Source of the DNA: Floccularia luteovirens
Taxonomy: Eukaryota; Basidiomycota; Agaricomycetes; Agaricales; Squamanitaceae
Reading direction: 5' to 3'
Length of the DNA stretch: 64,000 nucleotides
Assembly: GCA_009739215.1 (NCBI GenBank)
Contig: VSJF01000006.1
Location: 558,001 to 622,000 of the forward strand
In this document: piece by piece, positions 46,475 through 59,118 of the stretch
Layout: each line of letters opens with the position of its first letter
Numbering within the stretch: position 1 is the stretch's first letter
Notes under the pieces: generated by a model
Database searches by the model: none
Seen by the model: only the letters and a program-made list of their open reading frames with translations
What the model was told of the DNA's origin: nothing
Position numbers and translations under genes: made by a program

Positions 46475-47695
46475 GAGAAAGATCGTAAGATAGATGGTTT
46501 ACAAGAAAGCTGTTCAAGGTGTGTTAAGGCTGTGGAGATTGGACGTTTGGACTTAGGGCTCGTGTTGAAACATGCCTGAATTTGTATTATTCTCGTTCAG
46601 TGCAAGTGGTCCTGACGGACCGGGCGGAGAATCAATATTTCACAACTGATGCATTATCATCGTGGTGTACAACGCCTCAAGGCCTCACAGGCCTCACCGC
46701 CAGGTCACCGCTGCCTTTGAGCAGAGGGCAGATTGGTTGCGGAAATTTTCTCTTGGACTCCTTCTAAATACGGCTCTGAGCCTCTTCATAACCACCACTA
46801 ATATAGCGACACATGCAGTATATATAGAATGTGTACTTTTTATCACGTTTATCACGCGTTTATGATCATCAATCATGTTAACATCACGTTGTACATGTTA
46901 TGTTTATCTGACAGCGATAGATTATATCATGTCTGATCTGTATGCATCTAACCTATCAACTCATGGTCAGGATCAGAAAGAAAAAAATGGCGGTGTCAAA
47001 TGGGAACCGATTATAAGATATGGTAAGATTCTGCTAAGTTACTAATTTAGATTCCAAAATTGTGCAATGTACAGCTCCCATCATCAACATAATGATATCC
47101 AAGAATGCTTGCGCATACAAAGGTAAACTGCCCAGGTTTTCTAACACGTTGCACAAGTCACAACTAAACAACGTTGCAGTGTTAATGACAAGTTAATGAT
47201 GCAAATGGTTTGCAGTAAATGCGTAGTACTATAAATAAGTGGGATTGGAAGCTTGTGTCAAGCATATGATGCGTGGCTGAGCTCATGGGATACTTTTGGC
47301 TCGTACATAGCAATGGAAAGCATTGCATTAAACGTGTTCTTATAATTAACCTTATTTTCTTATAATGGAAGAAGAAGCTCCGTTTGTTGATGTTATATCC
47401 ACAAGCCTGCGGATACCAAATGGGAATGGAGATCCAGGTGGGGACTTACCAAAGTACTCACCACCAGAATATGTTTGCCTCCGGGACCTCCGATACAGTA
47501 GACATTTTTTGGGAACTGACAGGTGATGCTCCCTGAGTGGAATCCGGCCCATTATTTTGATATAACCGGGCACCGTATGCGAACTTTGAACTTAACGTAA
47601 AAGCACCTTGTTCTTAATGGCGGGGGTAAATCCACCCGTAAACTGCGGACAATTTTTTTTGAAGAGAGGGTCATTATGGGAGAGGTGAAATTTCA
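46475..47695. other. Intergenic region, upstream of the zinc transporter
   Basis: About 1.2 kb between the transporter start and the EMC5 stop. It has short ORFs with no likeness, one ACGCGT near 46853 and AT-rich stretches. A GGTCACC occurs near 46696. I see no gene. Confidence 0.4.
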
Positions 47696-48232
47696 TCATC
47701 GCTTCCGGTTCGAGTCACCAAGAATATTTCTTCCCCGATTTACGAAACTGGCGAATCCTAGCCTAGAATCCATCTCATCTATTTTGCTAATGAAAGGGTG
47801 GTGAATAAACGAGGAAAGAAGGGTGGAGAGGATGTAAACATACCGCTTCCGCATCTCACTTGCCCATGTGATCTCCCTCAATGGCGGTACATTCAGTGAC
47901 GCACCGACAATTCCAAGGACCATGCCAATCAGAGCTTCTATGACAATCTGAAAAATGGAATGGGTCGGATGGTAGCGAATTTTGATAGCACGGAGACTTA
48001 CGTTTGTTGGCAATGATCCTTCCGGTCTCTCCAGGGCTTTCAAATGTGAGATTTCTATCGGAATAATTTAATCCGGTTCAAACGTCATAGCACAGAACAT
48101 GCATACGTTCATATGTTGAGAATCCAGCTGAGTGATTATTGCTGTCAGTTGTGGTCAGTGACTTTTTGAACAAGCTTGCCTACCATGTACAATAGCAATA
48201 AAGCCAAGGGTGAGTAGAATACGACCAAGCAT
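47696..48232 (-). CDS. EMC5: ER membrane protein complex subunit 5 (EMC5/MMGT)
   Basis: Subunit of the EMC insertase, which places tail-anchored and multi-pass proteins in the ER membrane. The start at 48232 gives MLGRILLTLGFIAIVH, the usual first membrane segment. After introns come HLKALERPEGSLPTNV and IVIEALIGMVLGIVGASLNV, the second segment, then PPLREITWASEMRKR and IDEMDSRLGFASFVNRGRNI. The family signatures PPLREITWASEM and the DSRLGFASFVNRGR tail are almost identical to animal MMGT1. The stop is at 47696. About 110-115 aa. Introns split it into four or five exons, which is why only the last half is visible as an ORF. Confidence 0.94.
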
Positions 48233-48659
48233 AGTCGAGAGTCGAGGGCGAGCTCCAGGAAGTGCTGGGTGCGGGGAAATGATTATACTGTGATACTTAA
48301 ACTCGTAAAAAGCTGCTGGGAACTGGAACGCGAGTAGTGGTCACTATGTGAGTGACGTGACCACTTGAAAAGATTCGCAGAATCAACGCAGAATACGAAT
48401 TTGTGGTACAAAATGTCAATGTAAAAACTTGTTTTTTGGGAAAGCTCTGCATGCTTTTACCCAATGTTATATGCGACAGATATTAGGTACTAAGTGGGCG
48501 GGAAAATACGTATTCCAATCAACCACGCACCTCCGCTGTTGTCACGTACGCGTGCACGTGGTCTGCACCCATTGTTAGAGCAGACTGACATTTAATATGG
48601 TTATTCAGTATTGGCAAGTCTGTATGTTTTCCAGCTGTCTACGACTTTAGCCAACGCGC
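48233..48659. other. Divergent promoter region of EMC5 and ZW10
   Basis: A palindrome-rich patch near 48543-48561 contains overlapping CACGT and ACGCGT words, about 100 bases before the ZW10 start. No gene seen. Confidence 0.4.
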
Positions 48660-51600
48660 ATGGCCTTTCCAATTCCATCTCATCTCCCAAGAAAAGCTAA
48701 TCCACAGGATGTCTCGTCAAAAATACTCTCTAATATTGATCAAGCCACGTATTCAACTTTAAATGCGAAACTCGCTTCTTCATGGTTAGCTGAGCTGAAT
48801 GAGACCATCCAAGCTACGAAGGTTTGGTCTTTGTCAGAATATAACCTATGAACAACTTTGCCAACCAAAATTGTCATTATAGGGACGAATACATGACCGT
48901 ATACAAGAAGACATCCAAACTTTCGAAAGGCAATTGGAAGCGTCCAAGTCTGTTAAATCACGCCTTCAAAAGTTGACGGAAGATGTAGACAAATTGACCG
49001 ATAATGTCTCTAATTCCGAAGTGATTTGTTTTTCGCTGGGGAATACCAGAATTATGCTGACTGACTTACCCCAGACAGGACTCGTGCAGACATTGAATAA
49101 AGAGTTGAAGAAGCATTCTATATTGACGCAAACTTCTGCAAATGCAACATGTGAATACGAAGCTCTCTCTCATCTCCTCAAATGTCGCAATGAGCTCAAA
49201 TCCCTCGAGTCCCTAACTCAGAAAGGAAATCTACCTGAAGCTATGCAAGCATGTGGGGCCATGGAAAGTCTGCTCGAAAATGCCCCTCAGGCTTTGCAAA
49301 GTGCTAAAGTCATGAGTGACATTAAGGTTAGTAAATATTGTATAGCTTCTGAGTAGGATGCTGATTTTCTATAGAAAAAGTTTCGTATCGCAAAATCTTC
49401 GACTGAAGAACAGCTCAGTGATGCATACTCCCGGAGCATTGTTGTTCTGCCTCTGGAACTCATCATACACCCATCAGTACAAGGTATGATCAAAATATTT
49501 CTACTTAAGCCATGGGACTTATGCAACAGAAGTTCGACAATCCGAGGCTATTCTATCATTAGGCTCAATACTTTCATCTCTATCCAAGGAGTCGCTGTCA
49601 AGGCATTTATTCACATTGCGGCGAGACCTTACATCACAATTTATTGATCATGTCCTCAAACAACCGACTTTTGTCTCTATAAAGTCAGATCTATCCGGCC
49701 ACAGTCTTGTGCTCGTCCCTTCACCTCCGAGCACCGAGAATCTTATAACCCGACTTGACAATCTATCACAGGTCATACTGTTCCTGTTTGACCATATATT
49801 CTCTTCTTTACCTGTTGACGAGGCGCAAAGCTTTATGCAAACTCTGATAAAGCCAATAAGCTCCAGCTTGCTAGATAATCTGCTTGTTCCGTCGTTGCCT
49901 TCATCATTCGGACTCCTCCCACCATATCTAGAGCTGCTGAAGCGCTCTGTCAATTTCGAAGAGGAAATCATGATTGGAAAGCTAGGTATGAACCGTACAC
50001 ATATGTCAGTCAAGCCGTGGGCGAATGGTATCTGTGGACATTACGAGCGTCAGAGGCGGGTGCATATTCTCGACAATTTCAGGGCTATTATCGTTACACC
50101 AGAAGACAAGATGGACAGATTTGATGTTGAAATTAGTATGACATCTAAAATAGAATCTACACAACCAGCCGTTGTTCCGGTTCAAGGTGGAGGAGGAGAA
50201 GATCCTAAAGATGATGCTTGGGGATTCGATGAGGATTCTACCAGTGCGAATGTTTCCTTGTGCACTGATGACTCGGGAGATGGCTGGGGACTTGACGATG
50301 ATGAGGAGCCTGAACCTGAAACAGGGCATGACGATGTCCCTCCAAATATTGATGTAGAACCTAAACAAAAGGATGGTTCAGGAGACCCAAATCCGGATGA
50401 AGCATGGGGTTGGCAGGATGATCAAAATTTACCTCCTGAAAATGATGCACAGGACGATAACGTTTGGGATGATGACCCGTGGGCAGACCCACCCCCACCC
50501 CCGACAGCAGAGAAGGAAAAGCCCATTCCTCAACCAGTGGCGAAACCTGCCACACGTCTGGAAAAACTCGCGTCCAAAAACAAGAAAACGTTGAACGGGA
50601 AATCACATGATGACAGGTCGTTATCACAAAGTCCACCCTCACATACTACATTCTCACCACGCGCTGCACCCCCGCCACCAGTAGTCAAATCATCCGCAAA
50701 GAGTCCAGCAAATGTAATACCTCCCTTGAAATTGGCACCAACACCACCCCCGAAGGAAAAATACCTCGTCTCAGGGCGTGTGAAAACGATTCTGAAATTT
50801 GTTGAAGAAACAATCAACGAAGGGAAGAGAAGTACAACATCAAGTCTATTTTCTTCCAGCACAGATGAGGATATAGTGCCAGGAAGTATACTTCTTCAAG
50901 CTGCCTCATCCGCTCTGGACCTTTACCGAGCGCTATATCCTGTTGTGTTCCACGAAGAGCTGAGCACTCCTGAAAGGGGAATGCAATTTTCGAACGATTG
51001 TTTGTATATCGGCACTGAGCTCGAGAAATTGGAAGAGGAAATAAGAGGTGATCCTTTCACTTCAGTAAGAAATCGACTCTCCGAATCCAAAAGATGCTTC
51101 AATGTACTGGGAAACAGTTGGTATGAAGACATCGTTGTAGGTTCTTGCCTTCAAATCATAAATGTCAGTTTCTTACATCAATCATCTAGGAAAAACAACG
51201 TCAGTCCGTAGACGAGATCTTGATCAAGGGATGTCAAGGATTCTATTATACTGGCGGACAGGATCGCTATGACGAATGCGAGACTGCAATTGGCCTAGCT
51301 CTTCGGGAAATAAGGGTTTTCGCACAGACAATCAAAGTAAGCTCAATGTTCTCTCAATTGTGGCGGGCTGGTTGGCTTAAATAATATGGTATGATAGAAC
51401 ACGTTAGCAAAGAGTAAATACTACTCTGCCGTCGGATCCGTGACAGATGCTGCCCTTTCGCGCATCTTGAAAGATATATTGGCATTATCCGATATTCCAG
51501 AAATGGAATCACATCGATTGAGTGAACTATGTCGTATTCTAAATGCGTTGGAGGGATTGTTTAGTGAAGATCCTGCCGAAGTGAGTATCCGTAATCTCCT

Positions 51601-51932
51601 TACTACCCAACTCTAATCTAATGCCCGGGTTATTGCAGCCGTCATTTGTCGTATCATACGTGCCATCATGGTTGAAATACTCGTATCTCTCTGAGCTTTT
51701 AGTGCGTCACATTTTCTACCCTCATTCTGTTTTTCCGGTTATAATCTGATATTCCCAACAACAGGAGGCATCCATGGCAGATATATCCTATCTATTCGAA
51801 GAAGGTGCACTAGTTGATTTCGATGTCGATGAGCTCGTACGACTTGTCGAAGCCCTATTTGCTGATACCGCACTACGGACCAACACTATTAATAAGATTC
51901 TTGCAGGACATCCGGTTAAACAGGAACAATAA
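48660..51932 (+). CDS. ZW10: ZW10 tethering-complex/kinetochore protein
   Basis: ZW10 proteins act in the NRZ/Dsl1 tether for Golgi-to-ER vesicles and, in animals, in the RZZ checkpoint complex. The start at 48660 gives MAFPIPSHLPRKANPQDVSS. Then follow coiled-coil exons (HERIQEDIQTFERQLEASKS, SRLQKLTEDVDKLTDNVSNS), LLKCRNELKSLESLTQKGNL and the helical middle (SIVVLPLELIIHPSVQ). The C-terminal signature is YLSELL, EASMADISYLFEEGALVDFD, VDELVRLVEALFADTALRTN, TINKI. An unusual insert (about 130 residues in the large exon) is acidic with tryptophans: DDAWGFDED, DGWGLDDDEEP, DEAWGWQDD, DNVWDDDPWADP, then a Pro-rich stretch. Yeast Dsl1 uses acidic Trp motifs to catch COPI. The stop is at 51930-51932. 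Nine or so exons. Confidence 0.9.
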
Positions 51933-52072
51933 CTACATTGATAATAGTAGTGGGACTCCATGTTTATGCCAGATACCTATTAGGAATGACTGCTCCGTTG
52001 TCGGCCTAGGTTTTCATATTTATGAGCATATGACCTCGACGTGACATTGGTAGAAAAACCCCGTGTGAATGC

Positions 52073-53711
52073 TTATTTACTGCCCGATGCAGCTGCTTTC
52101 TTATCCGTATAGGATTTCAGCCTACATTTGGATAACGTTGAGATCGTTGACAAAAGAAAACTCCAGATACAGGAACAAACCTCTTGTAATCTCGATCAGC
52201 TTTTGCCTCCGCGCTGCGCTTTTTGCCTTCTTCACCGTCCAGACCACCTGCACCACTGTCACCTCCACTCGCACCTTTTTTCTTATCCTTTCGTTTTTTC
52301 TTTTGATCCTGTGCGGTCGCGGCTTTCTCCATTGCTAAAAACTCCTTGATTGAAGGAAGCGCAGAACTTGCAAGAGGGACCAGACGCATGGGTTGCTCCT
52401 CTTCTTCCTCCCCTTCTTCTACATTTTCAGGAGTAAGTTGACGACGATCGGATTGATGTGATTGATGAGGTGGTGTGACATTGGCAGAATCCTTTTGCTC
52501 TTTGGGGTTGTTCACAGAAGGGTGTGAATCTTCTTCAGTTCGTATCCAACGATGTTGTATCACATTGGGTTCCTCGCCCTCTTCTAACTCAGGTTCCATT
52601 GCTCCTCTCATCGGGTTATCATCTTTTTCGTCATCTTCATCTTCTCCGAGATCTATGCCTTGATACTCGCCGGCATCCGCAAAGATATCTAGATCCAGGT
52701 TTGGCTCAGGTTCTGGTTCGGGATCTTCAATAGTAGGATTTGGTTTGGCTGGTGCTTTTAGAGGTAGTGTTTCGGCAACAACTTCACCGTTGGCTTTAGA
52801 CTCTGTATAATCTATTTTGCGCTTCTTTTTCTTCTTCTCTGGCTCATCCCTGGTCCTCTTTTTCTTCCCTTTACTCTCTTCTGCCGAACCAATTGGCTTA
52901 AAACCAATAGGGCGAAACTTTCCTTTTTTCTTTGCTTCTTCTAATAGACGGGCTTCTTCCTCTGCAGATTTCGCACTTGCATCCACCTCAGGTTGTTGTG
53001 AAACGCGTTTCTCCTTCAATTCACGAATGATATCTTCACGAGTACGCTTTTTCTGTGCTGTTGCCGAAGCCTCTAAGAATGCCTGCTCGAGAGTTTCATC
53101 ATCAACTGTAGACTGCGCGGCGCGAGCTTTATTTTGTTCAAGTAGTGCTATGTCAAGCCCTTTGACGAGTATAGAGTGGTCACCATCTCCGCCAAGATAG
53201 CGTCGTTGTTCCTCTACCTGATTGGAATAGGTCATAATTAAAGGGTTCAGATTTGTGAATTAACTCACTAAAGATTTGTCAGTAATGTCTGCAGTGCGCT
53301 TCGTAAAGTCGTCTAAGACTGCTTCGACCTATACCCCTTAATGAGAGTGTACTTGATCTACCATGTTTTTCACTGACCTGTGCGTAGTCATTACCACCAC
53401 CAACCCTCCGCTCAGCTGCACGGTCTCTATATCTTGAGTCGAGTGACTTCTTTACTTTTCTTGGCTTAAACGCGGGTTTGGATGATTCCAGGGTCTTTCT
53501 TTGCATTCACGGGTTAGTATGGTCATTTTTATAAATAGATGAACAAACTAACGCTTTCGACGCGACGCTGAGTAGAGACCCACGCGAAGTTCCTTCAGAG
53601 GAACCGGCATTATTCGAGGTTTGTAGTAATTGTCTGAACGAGTCCTATGATGTATTAAAGGTATCAGAATCAAATGTCTACAATCTCGAATCAAAGACAA
53701 ACCTGGTCCAT
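52073..53711 (-). CDS. IK: RED/IK-like splicing factor
   Basis: Spliceosomal B-complex protein (SMU1-RED pair in animals). Exon 1 is MDQ (start 53711), then DSFRQLLQTSNNAGSSEGTS, KTLESSKPAFKPRKVKKSLD and SRYRDRAAERRVGGGNDYAQ. Next come VEAVLDDFTKRTADITDKSL and EEQRRYLGGDGDHSILVKGL, DIALLEQNKARA, the highly conserved RED N-terminal domain. A long low-complexity region follows with Lys-rich blocks (KKKKKRKID) and acidic blocks (EDEDDEKDD). The usual RED RE/RD dipeptide repeat is not evident. A last intron leads to RLKSYTDKKAAASGSK and the stop at 52073, the standard C-terminus. Converges on ZW10 with 140 bases between the stops. Confidence 0.88.
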
Positions 53712-54006
53712 GGTGGTAAATAAGTTAGAGCAGCATTAACATATTTGGACCAGCTTGGTTGAAGCGTCTGTGCATGACAGTGATAAACACCGAGTTATTG
53801 ATGACGTCGGATGTGTGTGAAAGATTCTTTAACAGCAGACAGCTGTACAGCCATTCTATCCATCTATCCACCATCTACATCGCCTCTCACGATCCTTTGG
53901 ATGCCATTCATCAGCCTATGAGCCCTTAGATTCTCTTTATCTTCCCGTGAACTTGACACACAAGTTTTCTCTTTTTACACTCGCATTCAACCTCGCAGGA
54001 AAAACT

Positions 54007-56322
54007 ATGTCTACAATCACTTCTGTTACATCCAACGGTAGCTTCAAAACTGGCGAGGGTACATTTCATGTGTCTAAGCCCTATCGTTCAAAGTCGTCGA
54101 AGAAGCTGAGAGCGTTAATTACTTTCAGTCCGCGGAAGTCGGCTTTCGATATCAATAACGAAAAGAGTACAAGCAACGAATTCCGTGTAAGTACGATAAC
54201 AATCCACCTTCTACTACTGTTGCTCACGTCTAGTCTTTCTATCAGGGTTTCTTCTCGCTTTTTTGGATCTCGCTGTTTATATTTACAGTGAATACCTATG
54301 TGCGAAGTATTGAGACCAGCGGACGCCCCTTGAATCTCCAATTCTTTGCGTTATTTTCTCAAGATGCTGTCACTTTAGCCCTCAGTGATGCGGTCCTCGT
54401 TCTGAGCACTGGAATCTGTGTTCCATTTGCCATTGCTTTAAAGAATGGCTGGATTCGTTATTATTGGACTGGCGTTGTTCTGCAACATATCATTCAAACT
54501 ACAATCCTATTTTCAGCTATCACTTGGACATTTAACAGGTATTTGGGTGGTAGCCAAATTATTAATCGCCACTAACTGTTCATTCTCAGAAAATGGCCAT
54601 GGGTGCAGTCTGGCTTTCTTACCCTACACTCTCTGGTGAGTGATATTCTTGAATCAACTGTCAATGGCTTACACCTTGATAGGTCATGATCATGAAAATG
54701 CACTCGTATATAACCGTCAATGGACAACTTCAACAAGTTACGAAACAATCGCAGCATCTTGTGGATCAGATGCGCAGAGCAACGGATTCAGTCGGTGGTT
54801 GGGACGCGGCTGTCTCGCTTGCAAAGGAACGCCTTCAAGACCAAAATCGGGAATCAAGTGCCTCTTTGTCGAATATGCAGAGTTCCCAGGGTTCTACTCC
54901 AGGTGTCGGAACACCTCAAGTTCCTGAAGGTTCCTCGGTTTCGTATATCGACGCCACATCTGCGATGACGCTGCGCCGTCGCCTAGCTGCAGTTGCTGCG
55001 CAGGATAATAATTCAGCCTCCCAAAATGAAACCAGGAATGGCACGATTGATCACTCCAAAGTTGATCGGACACCAGAGGAACCACATATTCTCGTCCATC
55101 ACCCAAATGCGCAGATTGCGGAGTTGGCCCAAGACTACTCTGACGCACAGAATGAGTTGATCAGCACTGGCCCTTTGCGCGTGGCTTGGCCAAATAATAT
55201 CGGCTGGAAGAACTTTGTTGTCTATCAACTAATTCCTACCCTCGTATATGAGTTAGAGTATCCGAGGACTGACCGGTAAGTACTCTCTATACTGGTCAGG
55301 GTTTATTTACCTATCTTTCTAACAGAATCCGGCCCCTGTACATTTTTGAGAAAACGGTGAATCCGCTCTATCCAAATTATAATACGAAATTAATATGATG
55401 TTCAAAGGTTGCTACCTTCGGCACATTTGTTCTCTTGTACAGCGTCACAGAGACTTTCATCTTACCAAATGCGCACACCAACCAATCGTTTTTGCGTAAC
55501 TTACTGGAGCTGGCGTTGCCCTTCATGCTCGCTTATATATTACTCTTCTATATCATTTTCGGTTCGTCTTGAGAAGAACTCCCCTGCTTAAGTCCAGATC
55601 ACTAATTGAAATCTTGTGCAGAGTGTATCTGTAATGCATTTGCTGAACTATCATAGTGAGTTGTTTATTGATGCACGGTCACATATAATTATTAATTTCC
55701 TCTGGAAGTTTTGCTGACAGACAATTTTACGAAGACTGGGTATGTACCTATCCTCCCCTCTTTCTTACAGCCTAACTTATTCCTTTCTGTAGTCAGTTCC
55801 GCACTTGTAACCTTTCAATTGGTATCAACTAATCATATGCATGTTGCCAATTTTAGGTGGAATTCGACTTCTTGGGATGAGTTTTCGCGCAAGTGGAACA
55901 AACCCGTCCATGCTTTTCTGCTACGTCATGTGTATGCAGCTTCAATCATGAGCTACAAACTCTCTCGCACCTCAGCAATGTTCTTCACATTCTTGCTTAG
56001 CGCATGTGCACATGAACTTGTGATGGTGGTAGTTACGCAAAAGTTCCGGTATGTTTTATATCAACTTCATTGCCATGGCAGTTGGTAATATGAATTTTTT
56101 CGAACCTTAAGATTCTATCTCTTTGCCCTCCAAGTAAGCTGTGTCATCTTGCTGTCTTGGAAAATGAATAACATATCTTCCCCCTAGCTCATCCAAATTC
56201 CGCTGATTACAATCGGCAGAATGCCCGCCATAAAACAAAATAAAGGACTAGGCAATGTTGTCTTCTGGGTGGGGCTCTTTGCTGGGTTCCCCCTGCTCTG
56301 TGTCGCATATGTGGCATATTGA
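54007..56322 (+). CDS. ARE2: Sterol O-acyltransferase (ARE1/ARE2-like, MBOAT family)
   Basis: ER membrane enzyme making steryl esters from ergosterol-type sterols and acyl-CoA for lipid droplets. The start at 54007 gives MSTITSVTSNGSFKTGEGTF. Then come RGFFSLFWISLFIFTVNTYV, LSDAVLVLSTGICVPFAIAL, WTGVVLQHIIQTTILFSAIT, then KWPWVQSGFLTLHSL and MIMKMHSYITVNGQL. The MBOAT core carries FADRQFYEDW|W, NSTSWDEFSRKWNKPVHAFL (the FYxDWWN signature split by an intron) and the active-site His in SACAHELVM. Membrane segments continue to PLLCVAYVAY at the stop. Lacks the typical DGAT1 N-terminus, and the FYEDWWN form fits sterol acyltransferases, but diacylglycerol acyltransferase activity cannot be excluded. 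Confidence 0.88.
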
Positions 56323-56985
56323 AGGGTTAGACCATACTCGTTACATATAGTTATCCTGTCGTGAGACCTTATACATTAAATACAGTACTATATAATATAA
56401 TATATCTATATTTTTCTGCATCCTTGTATAGTGACACATGATTCAAATACTTAGAAATCGAGAGTTGATTCTGAAGCAGTTTTAATGACAAGAAATTAAA
56501 ATTGAAAACTGTGTGAATAAAGATTATAAGGTACGGGACTGAGTATAATGGCGATTGTCTAACAAGACATCTGGTTTATTGCAGACTTATACTCGCTGGC
56601 TTTATATTTGGGAAGAAATATACAGTAATAGCTCTTCCGCGACCAATAGCGAGGCTCGATTTGCGTTTTTTAATTTAGGGGGACCACCCCAACGACTACA
56701 GAAGGTTGGAAGGTCTCGTGAGTTCAGCTTTTTTCCTTTCGCGCTTGCGGGGGTCAGCCTCACTAGATAAGTGCGGTGGTAGCAGACATCTTTTCTCGCC
56801 CATTTATTCACTGTAACCTGTAAACTTCTACATTGATTGTGGAATTAGCCACTTCTCTAGGCCAAAAATAAGTACGTAGGGGTGTCGTAACATTTTATAA
56901 TTGCCACAGAAGGTAGTTCCTTGTAGATTTGTATACTTGTCTATCGATGAAGAGCCAATATATACGAAAGCGATGGTTTCTCTGC
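56323..56985. other. Convergent intergenic region
   Basis: 3' flanks of the acyltransferase and of the FBXO9-like gene. AT-rich, with short ORFs only (56555-56770, 56602-56811). Nothing recognised. Confidence 0.4.
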
Positions 56986-58736
56986 TTATGCAGAACCATA
57001 AGATCGCACTTTCGAAAACCAGAATGCTCTCTCGTGCTTCAGCTTGATAGGAGTGGCTTCGCCTGTCCCCAGATTTACCGAGTCATAGCTCTGCATTTCC
57101 AGCCTGTTCCAACGGCCGAGGGGACGCGAACGAAGCTCTAATGACATAGCAAAGGCGTATTTCAATGAGTTCTCTCCGGAAGTCATGTTCGAGGGTTCGC
57201 GAAGCGCTAGGTGGTTATGCAGAGCCGGCAAGGGATACCGGCCACTTGCATCCATGAGATTCGACAATTTAACTTTGCCCTCCGAGAGCCTCCAACTTCC
57301 CAAGAACAGACCCTAATGAACAAGCATCAGGTGAGAATTTGGCAGAAGTATTGTCCACATACCTTCATACGGAGACTTGGCTTGAGAATCGGGATAATTT
57401 GTTGAGGACCTTGCTCTTCATTTGTTAAAAGAGAGAGAACTAAGCCATCTGGGAAAAAGCGCCTGATAATAAATGGTGTTATTACCAATAAAAGGACCGA
57501 AAGTAGACGAGTACGTACAAGTAACGATGATATGTAATGAAGTGGGTAAGCTATGAGGTTACATATTGTCAGGAAAGAAGGAAGAACTTCGGGTATTAGA
57601 CTCACATTAACCCATGAATTATCGCTAAGGCCCGGTCGACTAAAAATAATTCGTGAATTTGGAATGACAATGGAAAGGAAATGAGTTGATTCCTCACACA
57701 TAGTGACAGAGAGCTATATAAACGCCATCCATGCGAACCCGTGGGTGCTCAATGTAAATGCGGCGAAAATCGGATAAATATGTATACACGACAGATAGCA
57801 TTGCCTGTGAGTCTGGAACTTGTGGAGGTTTATAAGTAGTGGCGACAAGCTCCCTACAAAACAATACAATATGAGTGGTGACTAGATACAACAACTCGAT
57901 AAGGATGTATGCATACCGCCAAATTGCAGAGTCTAGAGTGATAACGCGTGCTTTTCTACAAACACGAGCGAATCTCTCGATGCTAGTGGGATTCAGCTTA
58001 CGAAGCACTAAGATGAGAAGTTCATCAGGAAGTGTATTGAGTAGTAATGGTTGCTTTTCATCCTCCGGCTGGAAACTGAGATCTCCCGGGAAGGTATCTA
58101 GAATTTTGGCAAGGGTGCCTGTCACCACCACTGCTCCTGTAATAAGAGGCTTGAGAGTCACAACATTCTGCAAGTTCGTTGATAGGTCGTCGACGTGATC
58201 CTTGGGAATGGTATTATCGACAGAGACTGTCCTGGTCTGCTGAGCTTCTGCAGTGAGACGCATCTCTTCCCGACGATATATGCTGTCAATTTCTGGCTCC
58301 TGACCAAGTGTGAGGGGTGTTCAGATGGGTCGTACTCAATTGTATTCGGGGATGCACTAACCAGGCGGAATGCTTGGCGATAACTTAACAGGGCATCATC
58401 AAGCTCTCCACCCTGTTCATGCTGAATTGCGCGTCGGTACGCCTTGAGTGCATTTTTCACTGTCTGGGTAAGTGATAGATGGTCTCGGAACTGTTTCTGT
58501 GATGAGGTGGACGGCTGTACAGTCCCCGCTTCAACGAGAAGGGGTTGTTCCGTTGCGCTTGAGTGCTCTATATGTCTTTCCACTGCAACGTCATCGCTGG
58601 AAGAAGCATCCGTGCTTCTTCGTTTGCCATATGTCACCTCTGCCTTTCTGCGCTTTAGTTCTGCTTTCCATTCTGCTCTGAAACGAGTGAGTTCGTCAGG
58701 TTCTTCGCTTGTGGATGGCAGCGCATTTGCTGTCAT
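56986..58736 (-). CDS. FBXO9: FBXO9/Pof7/Hrt3-like F-box protein
   Basis: SCF ubiquitin-ligase adaptor; in animals it targets TOR-pathway regulators. The start at 58736 gives MTANALPSTSEEPDELTRFR, then AEWKAELKRRKAEVTYGKRR, and a TPR/MIT-like helical part NALKAYRRAIQHEQGGELDD, ALLSYRQAFRL. The F-box is LLLNTLPDELLILVLRKLNP, TSIERFARVCRKARVITLDS. After it come YLSDFRRIYIEHPRVRMDGV, YIALCHYV, RPGLSDNSWVNVSH and a final beta-rich domain: RFFPDGLVLSLLTNEEQGPQ, GSWRLSEGKVKLSNLMDASG, ENSLKYAFAMSLELRSRPLG, RWNRLEMQSYDSVN. This domain order (helical repeat, F-box, HPRxRxDGVYI, WRL) is diagnostic for FBXO9. The stop is at 56986. Confidence 0.92.
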
Positions 58737-59118
58737 TAGTGAAGAGGAGTTTGAGAGGTTGAGTAAGATGAAATAACATATTATGAGTTTGAGTCATAAG
58801 CTGAAGTTCGTGACTTCAAAGTTCACACACAGTGTTGATGAACCGATTAAATTGCAAGGTCATTATGACCAAGACCACCTCAGTGAAAGGGGTTCCATGT
58901 TGTTAAGAGAACATTGTATTGTAAGTAGCATAAATTTTTGAATTGCTTTATATCGAGTCCTTATCAAAGGGTTGTTAACTATTAATTAATTGTTACTACA
59001 TGAACCCTAACCATAAGGTCACCTGGGGTCCTGTCCACGTCCCCATCATTCACTTCTTTCTTGCACATCGACTTTTGGTCATCTCTGCACTGTCTGCAGA
59101 ACATACCTTTCATTGTTC
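58737..59118. promoter_or_regulatory. Divergent promoter of the FBXO9-like and J-protein genes
   Basis: About 380 bases between two start codons. AT-rich, with AGGTCACCT followed by GGGGTCC near 59015-59030 and a pyrimidine-rich stretch before the J-protein ATG. Confidence 0.35.

Noticed and set aside
56602..56811. 69-codon minus ORF in the convergent spacer
   Set aside because: No likeness to known proteins and overlapped by an equally open plus frame.
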